Positions 1 to 6,967 of a stretch of DNA of 30,271 nucleotides are shown here, piece after piece. The DNA comes from PUPG01 sp031323845. GTDB lineage: Bacteria > Bacteroidota > Bacteroidia > Bacteroidales > UBA7960. The translations under genes were made by a program, and so were the position numbers. The DNA is taken from the NCBI GenBank assembly GCA_031323845.1, contig JAVIYP010000031.1, positions 1-30,271 of the forward strand, in the 5' to 3' direction. A model generated the notes under the pieces. It saw only the letters and a list, made by a program, of their open reading frames with translations. It was not told the origin of the DNA and did no database searches. The first letter of the stretch is position 1. Every line of letters starts with the position of its first letter.

Positions 1-488
1 CCGACAGTCTTGCCGGGGCTGTCAGGAATGAATATCCCGGCGTTGAGCTTATTGCAGGAGTTGCCACCGGAGCCATTGCCCCGGGTGTTCTCGTGGCCGA
101 GCGTTTGCAACTGCCTTTTGTATATGTCCGGAGCACTCCCAAAGCGCATGGTCTGGGCGCCAGGGTGGAAGGTTTCGCTGCCGAAGGCCTGAAGACAGTC
201 GTCATCGAGGATCTGGTTTCCACAGCCGGAAGCAGTATCCTGGCTTGTGATGCCCTGAAAGCAGACAAACTGAAGGTGCTGGGTATGGCTGCTATTTTTA
301 CCTACGATCTCGATATGGCGGAACAAAATCTGAAAAAAGCCGGAATTCCATTGATAACGCTCAGCAACTACCACGATTTGGTCTGGCTTGCCAAAAGCAA
401 AGGCATGATCACCGATGAAGAACAAGCGGCTTTGATGCAGTGGCGGCTGAATCCGTCATCCTGGTCCGACGCGCGTCAGCATAATTAA
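1..488 (+). CDS. pyrE: Orotate phosphoribosyltransferase, C-terminal part (partial)
   Basis: The gene enters from the left edge; the reading frame is open from base 3 and ends with TAA at 486-488, so about 161 residues are visible and the start codon lies outside the window. The product joins orotate to PRPP to give OMP in pyrimidine synthesis. The PRPP-binding signature is clear as VVIEDLVSTAGSS (acidic pair replaced by E-D, then the phosphate-binding STAGSS loop), preceded by the family's GVATGAIAPGVLVAERLQLP and the flexible-loop segment RSTPKAHGLGARVEG. The C-terminal NPSSW segment is commonly seen in Bacteroidota PyrE. An internal GTG at 93 should not be taken as the start, because family sequence continues upstream of it. 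The next gene begins 28 bases downstream on the same strand, so the two may be cotranscribed. Confidence 0.95.
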   Translation, partial: DSLAGAVRNEYPGVELIAGVATGAIAPGVLVAERLQLPFVYVRSTPKAHGLGARVEGFAAEGLKTVVIEDLVSTAGSSILACDALKADKLKVLGMAAIFTYDLDMAEQNLKKAGIPLITLSNYHDLVWLAKSKGMITDEEQAALMQWRLNPSSWSDARQHN

Positions 489-516
489 TTTAAGCTATCA
501 AATCCAAAAAAATTAT

Positions 517-918
517 ATGACCACTTTTGAAAACTCTGATATAGCATTGAATACCGACTGCAAGACAGTTTTTGATTTTTTAGGCGATTTCCGGAACTTT
601 GAATCGCTCTTGCCTTCACAGGTAAGCAACTGGCAATCAGATGAGCTGTCGTGCTCTTTTACCATACAGGGGTTGGCCGACCTGGCCATGCGTATCGTTT
701 CCAAATTCCCGCACAGCAATATCCATATTGTTTCAGAGGGGAAAAGTCCTGTGGAGTTCAGCCTGGACTACTTTTTCAGGACGACTGGTGAAAATGCATG
801 CACGGTAACCATCGTTTTTAAGGTGGCTCTTAACCCCTTTCAGAAAATGGTGGCTTCAAATGCACTGCAAAATTTTGTGAATTTACTGGGAGAAAAGTTG
901 CAGGAAAGATACGCCTGA
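517..918 (+). CDS. SRPBCC-fold small protein next to pyrE
   Basis: This encodes 133 residues with the pattern of a START/SRPBCC ligand-binding fold: a strand-helix opening (TVFDFLGDFRNFESLLP), alternating beta strands, and a long C-terminal helix ending in NLLGEKLQERYA. No signal peptide or membrane segment is visible, so it is probably cytoplasmic. Ligand and function are unknown. Its position directly after pyrE is, from memory, common in Bacteroidales, which hints at cotranscription but not at a role in pyrimidine synthesis. The ATG at 517 follows an A-rich leader rather than a strong Shine-Dalgarno, usual for this phylum. It ends 72 bases before the stop of the convergent birA gene. Confidence 0.75.
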   Translation: MTTFENSDIALNTDCKTVFDFLGDFRNFESLLPSQVSNWQSDELSCSFTIQGLADLAMRIVSKFPHSNIHIVSEGKSPVEFSLDYFFRTTGENACTVTIVFKVALNPFQKMVASNALQNFVNLLGEKLQERYA

Positions 919-990
919 CTGAGATAAGCGGGTCGCTTCCTGTTTGAATGCGGGGGCTAGTCCCTTTGTGAAAAAAGCAGGGATTAACCT

Positions 991-1746
991 TTACAACAAC
1001 AGCTCCACTTCCTTCATGCCATGTTCACTGTATTGGTGATCTTCGTTTTTTAATATCAGTTTGCCGTATTCGTTGACACCGCATATCATGGCTTTTATGT
1101 TTTTGTCCTGATGCCGGAAGTGCATCCATTCGCCCAAACCCAGCAGTTGTTCCATATAAGCCTTGTTGATCAGGGTTTCTTTGCCTTCTTTCAGGTAGCG
1201 GTAATATGTTATTAGCTGATGGAATACCTGCCCCAGGCACTCTGCAATATCGTATTCACGGCCGCTGATCAGCGCCAGGGATGTGGGGTTGGGAATAGCT
1301 GCAGGAAAAACCGTTTGGTTTATGTTGATGCCAATGCCGGCAACCGTCAATTCAAATGTCTGTCCCTGGATGCGGTTTTCGATCAGTGTGCCTGCGATTT
1401 TGCCTTTTTGCCAGAGTATGTCGTTTGGCCATTTGATGGAGAACCCGCTGTCATCAGTAAGGTCCTCCAGTGCTGCCCTTATGCCCAGAGCAATACATTT
1501 ATTTAGCATAAACAGTTTTGACGGAGGCAGAAACCCCGGTTTCAGAATTACCGAAAAGCTGAGGTTTTTATTTGCTTCGCCATACCATTTTGTGCCTGCC
1601 TGTCCGCGTCCGGCTGTTTGCGTTCCTGCCCATAAAACAAACCCCTCCGGCAACACCTCTCCCCGGTCAATTCTTCTCCACAGTTCAAGGTTGGTTGAGT
1701 CTGTTTCGCCAAGAACAACGATATGCTCAGGCTCTTGTCGCATCAT
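991..1746 (-). CDS. birA: Biotin--[acetyl-CoA-carboxylase] ligase
   Basis: A 251-residue protein that activates biotin with ATP and transfers it to the lysine of biotin carboxyl carrier proteins. The family motifs are present: TDSTNLELW near the N-terminus, the adenylate-binding loop GRGQAGTKWYGEANKNLSFS, the KWPNDI motif, GKIAGTLIE and GIGININQ. A small C-terminal domain follows. There is no N-terminal helix-turn-helix, so this is the enzyme-only class and should not repress biotin genes itself. Two ATG codons stand in tandem (1746 and 1743) and either could be used. It is transcribed divergently from rsfS; the 132-base spacer carries short inverted repeats close to the birA start. Confidence 0.93.
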   Translation of the reverse strand: MMRQEPEHIVVLGETDSTNLELWRRIDRGEVLPEGFVLWAGTQTAGRGQAGTKWYGEANKNLSFSVILKPGFLPPSKLFMLNKCIALGIRAALEDLTDDSGFSIKWPNDILWQKGKIAGTLIENRIQGQTFELTVAGIGININQTVFPAAIPNPTSLALISGREYDIAECLGQVFHQLITYYRYLKEGKETLINKAYMEQLLGLGEWMHFRHQDKNIKAMICGVNEYGKLILKNEDHQYSEHGMKEVELLL

Positions 1747-1757
1747 GGCTTTTTATT

Positions 1758-1782
1758 GCTAAATTAGCACAATTTGACTAAT
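1758..1782. promoter_or_regulatory. Overlapping inverted repeats in the birA-rsfS divergent spacer
   Basis: An 11-base perfect palindrome GCTAAATTAGC lies at 1758-1768, and ATTAG at 1763-1767 pairs with CTAAT at 1778-1782 across ten bases. On the minus strand the segment contains TAATTTAG (1766-1759), a 7-of-8 match to the Bacteroidota -7 element placed 13 bases before the birA ATG. It may be a promoter-operator, but short AT-rich dyads arise by chance and no matching regulator is in the window. Confidence 0.25.
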
Positions 1783-1851
1783 TTCGACCGGTTTTTGCCC
1801 ATACTGGCAGCGACAGTGCGGAGGCATAAAACTTTTCTGACTAAAAATCGT

Positions 1852-1859
1852 TAATTTTG
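1852..1859 (+). promoter_or_regulatory. -7 promoter element of the rsfS-psd operon
   Basis: TAATTTTG is an exact match to TAnnTTTG, the -7 element read by the Bacteroidota primary sigma factor. It predicts transcription starting near 1864-1867, 12-15 bases before the rsfS ATG. No convincing TTG is seen at the -33 position. Confidence 0.55.
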
Positions 1860-1878
1860 CAGAGGAAAAAGATTGCGA

Positions 1879-2253
1879 ATGGCAAAAAAGACAAAGAAAA
1901 GAGACATATCTGAGGTGCTTGTAGAAGCAGTGGTGCAGGGGATGCTTGCAAAGAAAGGGCAGGAAATCGTAAGCCTCAATCTCGCAAAGATTAATTCAAC
2001 CGTATGTGATTTCTTTGTCATTTGTCATGGAAATTCCCGCACCCATACAGCTGCTTTGGCTGAATCCGTTGAGGCGGTTGTACGCAAACAGTATGGTATC
2101 AAGCCCTGTCGGCGTGAAGGTTATGTAAACGGTGAGTGGTTGCTGCTGGACTACCTTGATGTGGTGGTTCATATCTTCCAGGAACCAGTAAGACGCTATT
2201 ATCAGCTGGAAGAACTCTGGGCGGACGTTCCTTTGGAAAAGATTGAAGAGTGA
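1879..2253 (+). CDS. rsfS: Ribosomal silencing factor RsfS
   Basis: A 124-residue protein of the RsfS/Iojap family (DUF143). It binds uL14 on the large ribosomal subunit and blocks subunit joining when nutrients are short. Family features are the core KGQEIVSLNL, the segment CDFFVICHGNSRTHTAALAESVE and the C-terminal GEWLLLDYLDVVVHIF. The ATG at 1879 was chosen: the in-frame TTG at 1873 is only two codons upstream and falls within the leader after the AGGAAAAAG stretch. It opens an operon whose next gene is ftsH, 44 bases downstream; rsfS-ftsH is a familiar pairing in Bacteroidota. Confidence 0.93.
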   Translation: MAKKTKKRDISEVLVEAVVQGMLAKKGQEIVSLNLAKINSTVCDFFVICHGNSRTHTAALAESVEAVVRKQYGIKPCRREGYVNGEWLLLDYLDVVVHIFQEPVRRYYQLEELWADVPLEKIEE

Positions 2254-2297
2254 AGGTTTGGTTTTGTAAGTAGCACGTACCTAAGGTAACATTGTTT

Positions 2298-4433
2298 ATG
2301 TCAGATCAAAAAAAACAACATATTGAGCAAAAGCCTGGTTCGGGGCGCGAACTGCCGCAGGAAAAAAATACCGGTGGCGGTTCAGGACCGAAATCCGACG
2401 GCAATAAGCAAGCCGGCAAGCCGGGCGGTAAAAAGCCGGGCTTTAGTTTTTACTGGATTTATGCTATCCTGGCGGTGATTTTCATTGGCCTCCAGTTTTT
2501 TAACTGGGGCGGATCAGCCGTAGAAATTTCCCAGATGCGTTTCGATAACGAAATGCTGGTTTGGAGTGAAGAAGACGGCAACGACATTGAAAAAATCAAG
2601 ATCATCAACCAGGAAACCGTTGAAGTTTTTATTAAGGAAGACAGGCTGTATAAATCCAAATATGAGGATGCAGCAACGGGCAGGGGAATAGGCGACGTGC
2701 CCAGGCCTCATTATGTGTTCCGTATTGCCTCGGTCGAAAACTTTGACCGGCATGTTCGCGAAGTTCAGGAGAGCTGGCCGCGCGAAGACCGTTTCCCTAT
2801 TTATCCGGAAACCAGGAAAAGCTGGGGCACCGATATTTTGAGCTGGTTGTTGCCCATTGGACTGCTCATAGCTTTCTGGATTTTCATTATGCGCAGGATG
2901 TCTGCAGGCGGAGGCCCGGGCGGTCAGATCTTCAACATTGGCAAGTCAAAGGCCACTCTTTTTGACAAAGACACCCACGTAAATATTGACTTTAAGGATG
3001 TTGCGGGTTTAGAGGAAGCCAAGATTGAGCTGATGGAGATCGTGGATTTTCTTAAAAACCCGAAAAAATATACGGAGCTCGGTGGTAAAATACCCAAAGG
3101 CGCTTTGCTCGTTGGTCCGCCCGGAACCGGAAAAACCCTGCTGGCCAAAGCAGTGGCCGGACAGGCGCAGGTTCCCTTCTTTTCACTCAGTGGTTCCGAC
3201 TTTGTTGAAATGTTTGTCGGAGTTGGTGCTTCCAGGGTGCGTGACCTGTTCAAAACAGCCAAGGAAAAAGCCCCCTGCATCATCTTTATTGATGAGATTG
3301 ACGCCATAGGCAGGGCACGGGGAAAAAATCCGGTGACGGGCTCGAATGACGAGCGTGAAAATACTCTCAATCAACTACTCACTGAAATGGACGGCTTCGG
3401 AACCAACGTGGGCGTCATCATACTGGCTGCTACCAACAGGGCCGACATCCTCGACAGGGCACTTCTCCGTGCCGGACGGTTCGACAGGCAGATCCACGTC
3501 GAAATGCCCGACCTTACCGAAAGAGAGTCCATCTTCAGCGTACACATGAAACCGCTGAAACTCTCAAAAGAAGTGGAAACCGGCTTCCTGGCAAAACAAA
3601 CACCCGGATTTTCCGGGGCAGACATCGCCAATGTGTGTAACGAAGCTGCGCTCATTGCTGCACGAAGAAACAAAAAGGAAGTGGGCAAGCAGGACTTTAT
3701 GGATGCCATTGACAGAATTATCGGCGGTCTGGAAAAACGAAACAAAATTATCTCACCGACCGAAAAAAAGGTGATCGCCTATCACGAGTCAGGTCATGCG
3801 GCTGTTAGCTGGATGCTTGAACACGCGCACCCGCTTGTCAAGGTCACCATAGTTCCCAGGGGGAAAGCCCTGGGTGCTGCCTGGTATTTACCCGAAGAAA
3901 GGCAGATCTCTACCTATGACCAGATGCTCGATGAAATTACAAGCACTTTGGGTGGCCGCGCAGCCGAGGAAATCATTTTTGGGAAGATCTCTACAGGGGC
4001 ACTCAATGACCTCGAAAAAATTACCAAGCAGGCTTATGCCATGGTGGCCTATTTCGGACTGAATAAGAAAATCGGCAACATTAGCTATTATGATTCCAGT
4101 GGACAAAATGAATACTCGTTCACGAAACCCTATTCCGACAAAACCGCCCAGCAAATTGATGAAGAAGTCAGGAAATTAGTGGAAGAAGCCTACGTAAAAG
4201 CTAAAAAGATTTTGCTCGAAAATAAGGAAAACCTCATCAGGCTGGGTGAACTGCTGCTGGAAAAGGAAGTCATCTTCAGAGAGGACCTTGAGGCAATTTT
4301 TGGCGAGAGACCTTTTCCTGAGGCTGAACACAGCAAGGAAAAAGAATTTAAGATCGGCGGCACCCCCGACATTTCCGTCAAGGCCGGCACCGACGGAGCC
4401 GAAGGCAGCAGCCCTGACACACAAACTACATAG
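2298..4433 (+). CDS. ftsH: ATP-dependent zinc metalloprotease FtsH
   Basis: A 711-residue membrane-anchored AAA+ protease that degrades unassembled or damaged membrane proteins and some cytosolic regulators. In order: a hydrophilic Gly/Lys-rich tail of about 50 residues; a first membrane segment (about 51-68); a periplasmic domain of roughly 110 residues; a second membrane segment (about 179-199); the AAA domain with Walker A GPPGTGKT near 273-280 and Walker B IIFIDEIDA; the second region of homology ending in LLRAGRFDR; and the zinc protease site HESGH at about 496-500, with a third ligand Asp in STGALNDLEKIT. The tail after residue 680 is low complexity. The ATG at 2298 is preferred to an in-frame TTG at 2292. 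LUD-protein start follows 6 bases after the stop. Confidence 0.97.
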   Translation: MSDQKKQHIEQKPGSGRELPQEKNTGGGSGPKSDGNKQAGKPGGKKPGFSFYWIYAILAVIFIGLQFFNWGGSAVEISQMRFDNEMLVWSEEDGNDIEKIKIINQETVEVFIKEDRLYKSKYEDAATGRGIGDVPRPHYVFRIASVENFDRHVREVQESWPREDRFPIYPETRKSWGTDILSWLLPIGLLIAFWIFIMRRMSAGGGPGGQIFNIGKSKATLFDKDTHVNIDFKDVAGLEEAKIELMEIVDFLKNPKKYTELGGKIPKGALLVGPPGTGKTLLAKAVAGQAQVPFFSLSGSDFVEMFVGVGASRVRDLFKTAKEKAPCIIFIDEIDAIGRARGKNPVTGSNDERENTLNQLLTEMDGFGTNVGVIILAATNRADILDRALLRAGRFDRQIHVEMPDLTERESIFSVHMKPLKLSKEVETGFLAKQTPGFSGADIANVCNEAALIAARRNKKEVGKQDFMDAIDRIIGGLEKRNKIISPTEKKVIAYHESGHAAVSWMLEHAHPLVKVTIVPRGKALGAAWYLPEERQISTYDQMLDEITSTLGGRAAEEIIFGKISTGALNDLEKITKQAYAMVAYFGLNKKIGNISYYDSSGQNEYSFTKPYSDKTAQQIDEEVRKLVEEAYVKAKKILLENKENLIRLGELLLEKEVIFREDLEAIFGERPFPEAEHSKEKEFKIGGTPDISVKAGTDGAEGSSPDTQTT

Positions 4434-4439
4434 TTCAGC

Positions 4440-5096
4440 ATGAAGGAAAGTACCTCAAAGGAAAAAGTCCTCAAGAAAATCAGGGATGCCCTGGTAGATC
4501 GAATGCCCGCGCCATTTGTCGGAGTTGATATGGAAAGCCCGCTTTTTGCCCCGCCCGACAGCGAGTTTCTTGAGGAAACCTTTGCCAAAGCCTTCATCAA
4601 AACCAAAGGAAAGTTTATCTACTGTCAGGATGTCAGTGAAATCAGGGACAGTTTAAAAATAGTTATTAAACAGCGTGGCATCAAGAGGCTTTTCTGCGGA
4701 GAAGACTACCTGCAGGGCCTTGTACAGGGACTCGGAACAGAACTGGTGAACGAAAGCGGTGATGTTTTTTCGTGCGATGCGTCCATTACCGGGTGTGAAG
4801 CGCTGGTTGCCCGCCTCGGAACCATTGTGTGCAGCAGCAGTGAAAAATCAGGACGTAAAGCTATGGTAGTGCCCCCGGTTCATATAGTGATCGCCACCAA
4901 CAAGCAACTCGTTTACAGCCTCGAAGAAGCCATGAGGCATCTGAAACAGAAGTATGGCCAGAAAATGCCGTCACTCATCAGCTTCATCACCGGACCAAGC
5001 CGCACGGCCGACATCGAGAAAACCCTGGTGTTTGGTGCCCACGGACCAAAAGAGCTGTACCTCTTTATGCTTGACATGAAAGAATCAGACGAATGA
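4440..5096 (+). CDS. LUD-domain protein (LutC/YkgG family)
   Basis: This encodes 218 residues ending in the characteristic LUD block FITGPSRTADIEKTLVFGAHGP and LYLFML. LutC is part of the LutABC lactate-utilisation complex in Bacillus, but here neither LutA nor LutB is adjacent. The gene sits inside the ftsH-cdsA operon, an arrangement I associate with Bacteroidota generally, so a lactate role should not be assumed. The first 70 residues are less conserved and rich in charged residues; no signal peptide or membrane helix is seen. The ATG lies six bases beyond the ftsH stop, implying translational proximity. The next gene begins 13 bases downstream. Confidence 0.85.
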   Translation: MKESTSKEKVLKKIRDALVDRMPAPFVGVDMESPLFAPPDSEFLEETFAKAFIKTKGKFIYCQDVSEIRDSLKIVIKQRGIKRLFCGEDYLQGLVQGLGTELVNESGDVFSCDASITGCEALVARLGTIVCSSSEKSGRKAMVVPPVHIVIATNKQLVYSLEEAMRHLKQKYGQKMPSLISFITGPSRTADIEKTLVFGAHGPKELYLFMLDMKESDE

Positions 5097-5109
5097 TTTT
5101 TACGATATA

Positions 5110-5313
5110 ATGGAAGACAACTGGCAGAAGATATACAGTTCATCGTTTGAACATAAACTGGAACTGGTAAAAGCCGTTCTCGAGGATGAGGGAATTAATA
5201 GCGTGATCATAAACAAGAAAGACTCTGCCTACCTTTTTGGAGAACTGGAACTTTATGTTCACGCCGATGATGTGCTGAAGTCTAAACAGATCATTAATAA
5301 GGAAGCATTGTGA
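5110..5313 (+). CDS. DUF2007-type small protein
   Basis: A 67-residue protein resembling the DUF2007 'putative signal transducing protein' family: a beta-alpha-beta pattern beginning WQKIYSSSFEHKLELVKAVLEDEGI, then VIINKKDSAY, then ELELYVHADDVLKSKQII. The usual family reading is a small ferredoxin-like fold that may sense or bind something; no experimental role is known to me. It is tightly packed between the LUD gene (13-base gap) and cdsA, whose GTG start overlaps its TGA stop by four bases, so translation of cdsA is likely coupled to it. No cysteines or membrane segments. Confidence 0.8.
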   Translation: MEDNWQKIYSSSFEHKLELVKAVLEDEGINSVIINKKDSAYLFGELELYVHADDVLKSKQIINKEAL

Positions 5314-6128
5314 GCAATCTGGCCATAAGAACAGTTACCGGGATTGTGCTGGTCGTTTTGGTTATCGCAGCCATCATAACCCACCAGTACCTGTTTGCCC
5401 TGATTTTTCTGATGTTTACCATCATCGGTTTGTGGGAGTTCTATTCACTGGTCGAAAAAGCAGGCATCTTTCCTAATAAAACCGCAGGCATCATTGCTGG
5501 TGTGGTGCTCTTTGTAACCAATGCCATGGTGTCGGTCAATATGCTTGACATCGAGCTGCTGCTGCTGAACTTTATTTTCATTTTTGTGATTTTCCTGCTC
5601 GAACTGTACCGCAATATCCCCAATCCTTTCACCAACATTGCGTTTACTTTTTTCGGATTGCTCTACGTCGCGGTTCCCTTTTCGTTGCTGAACTATTTCC
5701 CTAATCCTGCATTTTTGCCCGGAATATACCACTCCAGCTTGTTGCTGGGCTTCTTTTTCCTGGTATGGATAAACGATACCGGCGCCTATGTGCTGGGAAG
5801 CGCGATGGGAAAAAGGAAGTTGTTTGAAAGAGTATCACCAAAAAAGTCCTGGGAGGGAACGCTGGGTGGTGCTGTACTGACGTTCATCAGTGCTTATCTG
5901 ATAGCTCAGTATTACACACAGATGTATCTGAACGACTGGATGTTTATTGCTCTGATCATTGTTGTTTTCGGTACTTATGGTGATCTTTTTGAGTCCATGT
6001 TCAAGAGAAGCATAAATACAAAGGACAGCGGGACCATACTGCCCGGACACGGCGGAGTGCTCGACCGGTTCGACAGTGTGTTCATGGCAGCACCCTTTGT
6101 ATTCGTTTATTTACTGATGACCTATTAA
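5310..6128 (+). CDS. cdsA: Phosphatidate cytidylyltransferase
   Basis: A 272-residue integral membrane enzyme converting phosphatidate and CTP to CDP-diacylglycerol, the branch point of phospholipid synthesis. About seven or eight hydrophobic segments fill the chain from residue 5 onward. The C-terminal family signature is complete: the S/KR pair in FESMFKRSINTKDSG followed by LPGHGGVLDRFDS, containing the metal- and CTP-binding aspartates. The start is GTG at 5310 in a GTGA overlap with the stop of the preceding gene; no ATG in frame fits the N-terminus better. psd follows after 37 bases, so two successive parts of phospholipid synthesis are encoded together; a phosphatidylserine synthase gene is not seen in this window. 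Confidence 0.95.
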   Translation: MSNLAIRTVTGIVLVVLVIAAIITHQYLFALIFLMFTIIGLWEFYSLVEKAGIFPNKTAGIIAGVVLFVTNAMVSVNMLDIELLLLNFIFIFVIFLLELYRNIPNPFTNIAFTFFGLLYVAVPFSLLNYFPNPAFLPGIYHSSLLLGFFFLVWINDTGAYVLGSAMGKRKLFERVSPKKSWEGTLGGAVLTFISAYLIAQYYTQMYLNDWMFIALIIVVFGTYGDLFESMFKRSINTKDSGTILPGHGGVLDRFDSVFMAAPFVFVYLLMTY

Positions 6129-6165
6129 GTGTTGTTCGGCTTGTTTGAGCCAATAATTTACAGAC

Positions 6166-6834
6166 ATGAGAATTCATAAAGAAGGCCACATCATTGTTTT
6201 TATAACTGTCCTTATCGTTGTGCTGCTGTGGGCTGTGGCTCTGACCCTTAATCACTGGTTGTCGTACCTGCTGTTTGCTATTCCCTTGTTCTCTTTTTTA
6301 TGGGTCCTCTATTTTTTCAGGGTGCCCAAAAGGGTTTTATCTCCGGAAAGAGATCTCCTGTTAAGTCCGGCAGACGGCAAGGTGATCCGTACAGAGGTCA
6401 ATGTGGAGGATGAATTTTTTAGCCGTCCCATGAAACACCTGTCTATTTTTATGTCGCCTTTTGATGTTCACCTCAACAGGTATCCAACCGATGGTAAGGT
6501 GATCTATTACCGTTACCATGCCGGGAAATACCTTGTTGCCTGGCATCCCAAGTCGAGCAATCTGAACGAAAGAACAAGCCTTGTATTTGAAACCCGCCAG
6601 GGTGTCCGCTTTCTTGTTAGGCAAATAGCCGGCGTACTGGCAAGGAGAATCGTTTGTTATGCAGATGAAGGGAAGGATGTGCGTCAGGGCGATGAACTGG
6701 GCTTCATAAAGTTTGGCTCGCGGCTTGACCTTTTTCTCCCGCCGGAAACTCCTGTGCTGGTTAAACCCGGCGACAGGGTAAAGGCAGGCTTGTCACCGCT
6801 GGCAGATCTTTCCACTTTGAAACCCTCTCAATGA
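6166..6834 (+). CDS. psd: Phosphatidylserine decarboxylase, short type
   Basis: A 222-residue proenzyme making phosphatidylethanolamine from phosphatidylserine. Two hydrophobic segments lie at about residues 8-48. The catalytic core shows LLSPADGKV, the segment FMSPFDVHLNRYPTDGKV, and near the C-terminus the self-cleavage site GSRLDLFLP. Cleavage between Gly184 and Ser185 would turn the serine into the pyruvoyl cofactor and give alpha and beta chains. The GS site and short length place it with the short (PSD-A) class common in Bacteroidota rather than the longer E. coli type with LGST. It ends the operon; a 133-base spacer with the recQ promoter follows. Confidence 0.94.
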   Translation: MRIHKEGHIIVFITVLIVVLLWAVALTLNHWLSYLLFAIPLFSFLWVLYFFRVPKRVLSPERDLLLSPADGKVIRTEVNVEDEFFSRPMKHLSIFMSPFDVHLNRYPTDGKVIYYRYHAGKYLVAWHPKSSNLNERTSLVFETRQGVRFLVRQIAGVLARRIVCYADEGKDVRQGDELGFIKFGSRLDLFLPPETPVLVKPGDRVKAGLSPLADLSTLKPSQ

Positions 6835-6906
6835 GTTCTGCATTCCAGCTTGTTTTATGATTGCAAAACCACCTAATGACTGAAATGCAAGCCTGTCGCT
6901 TTTGTC

Positions 6907-6937
6907 TTGTATCTTATCATAAAAATCCGTATATTTG
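6907..6937 (+). promoter_or_regulatory. recQ promoter (-33 TTG, -7 TATATTTG)
   Basis: TTG at 6907-6909 and TATATTTG at 6930-6937 are separated by 20 bases, an almost ideal Bacteroidota promoter. Predicted transcription starts near 6942-6945. The rest of the psd-recQ spacer (6835-6906) shows no strong terminator. Confidence 0.7.
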
Positions 6938-6967
6938 ATATCAGAATAACAGTCAAATGTTCAGACC

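Noticed and set aside
919..990. Terminator between the SRPBCC gene and birA
   Set aside because: Only weak complementarity (GGG...CCC around CTAG) and no stable stem with a T-tract on either strand.
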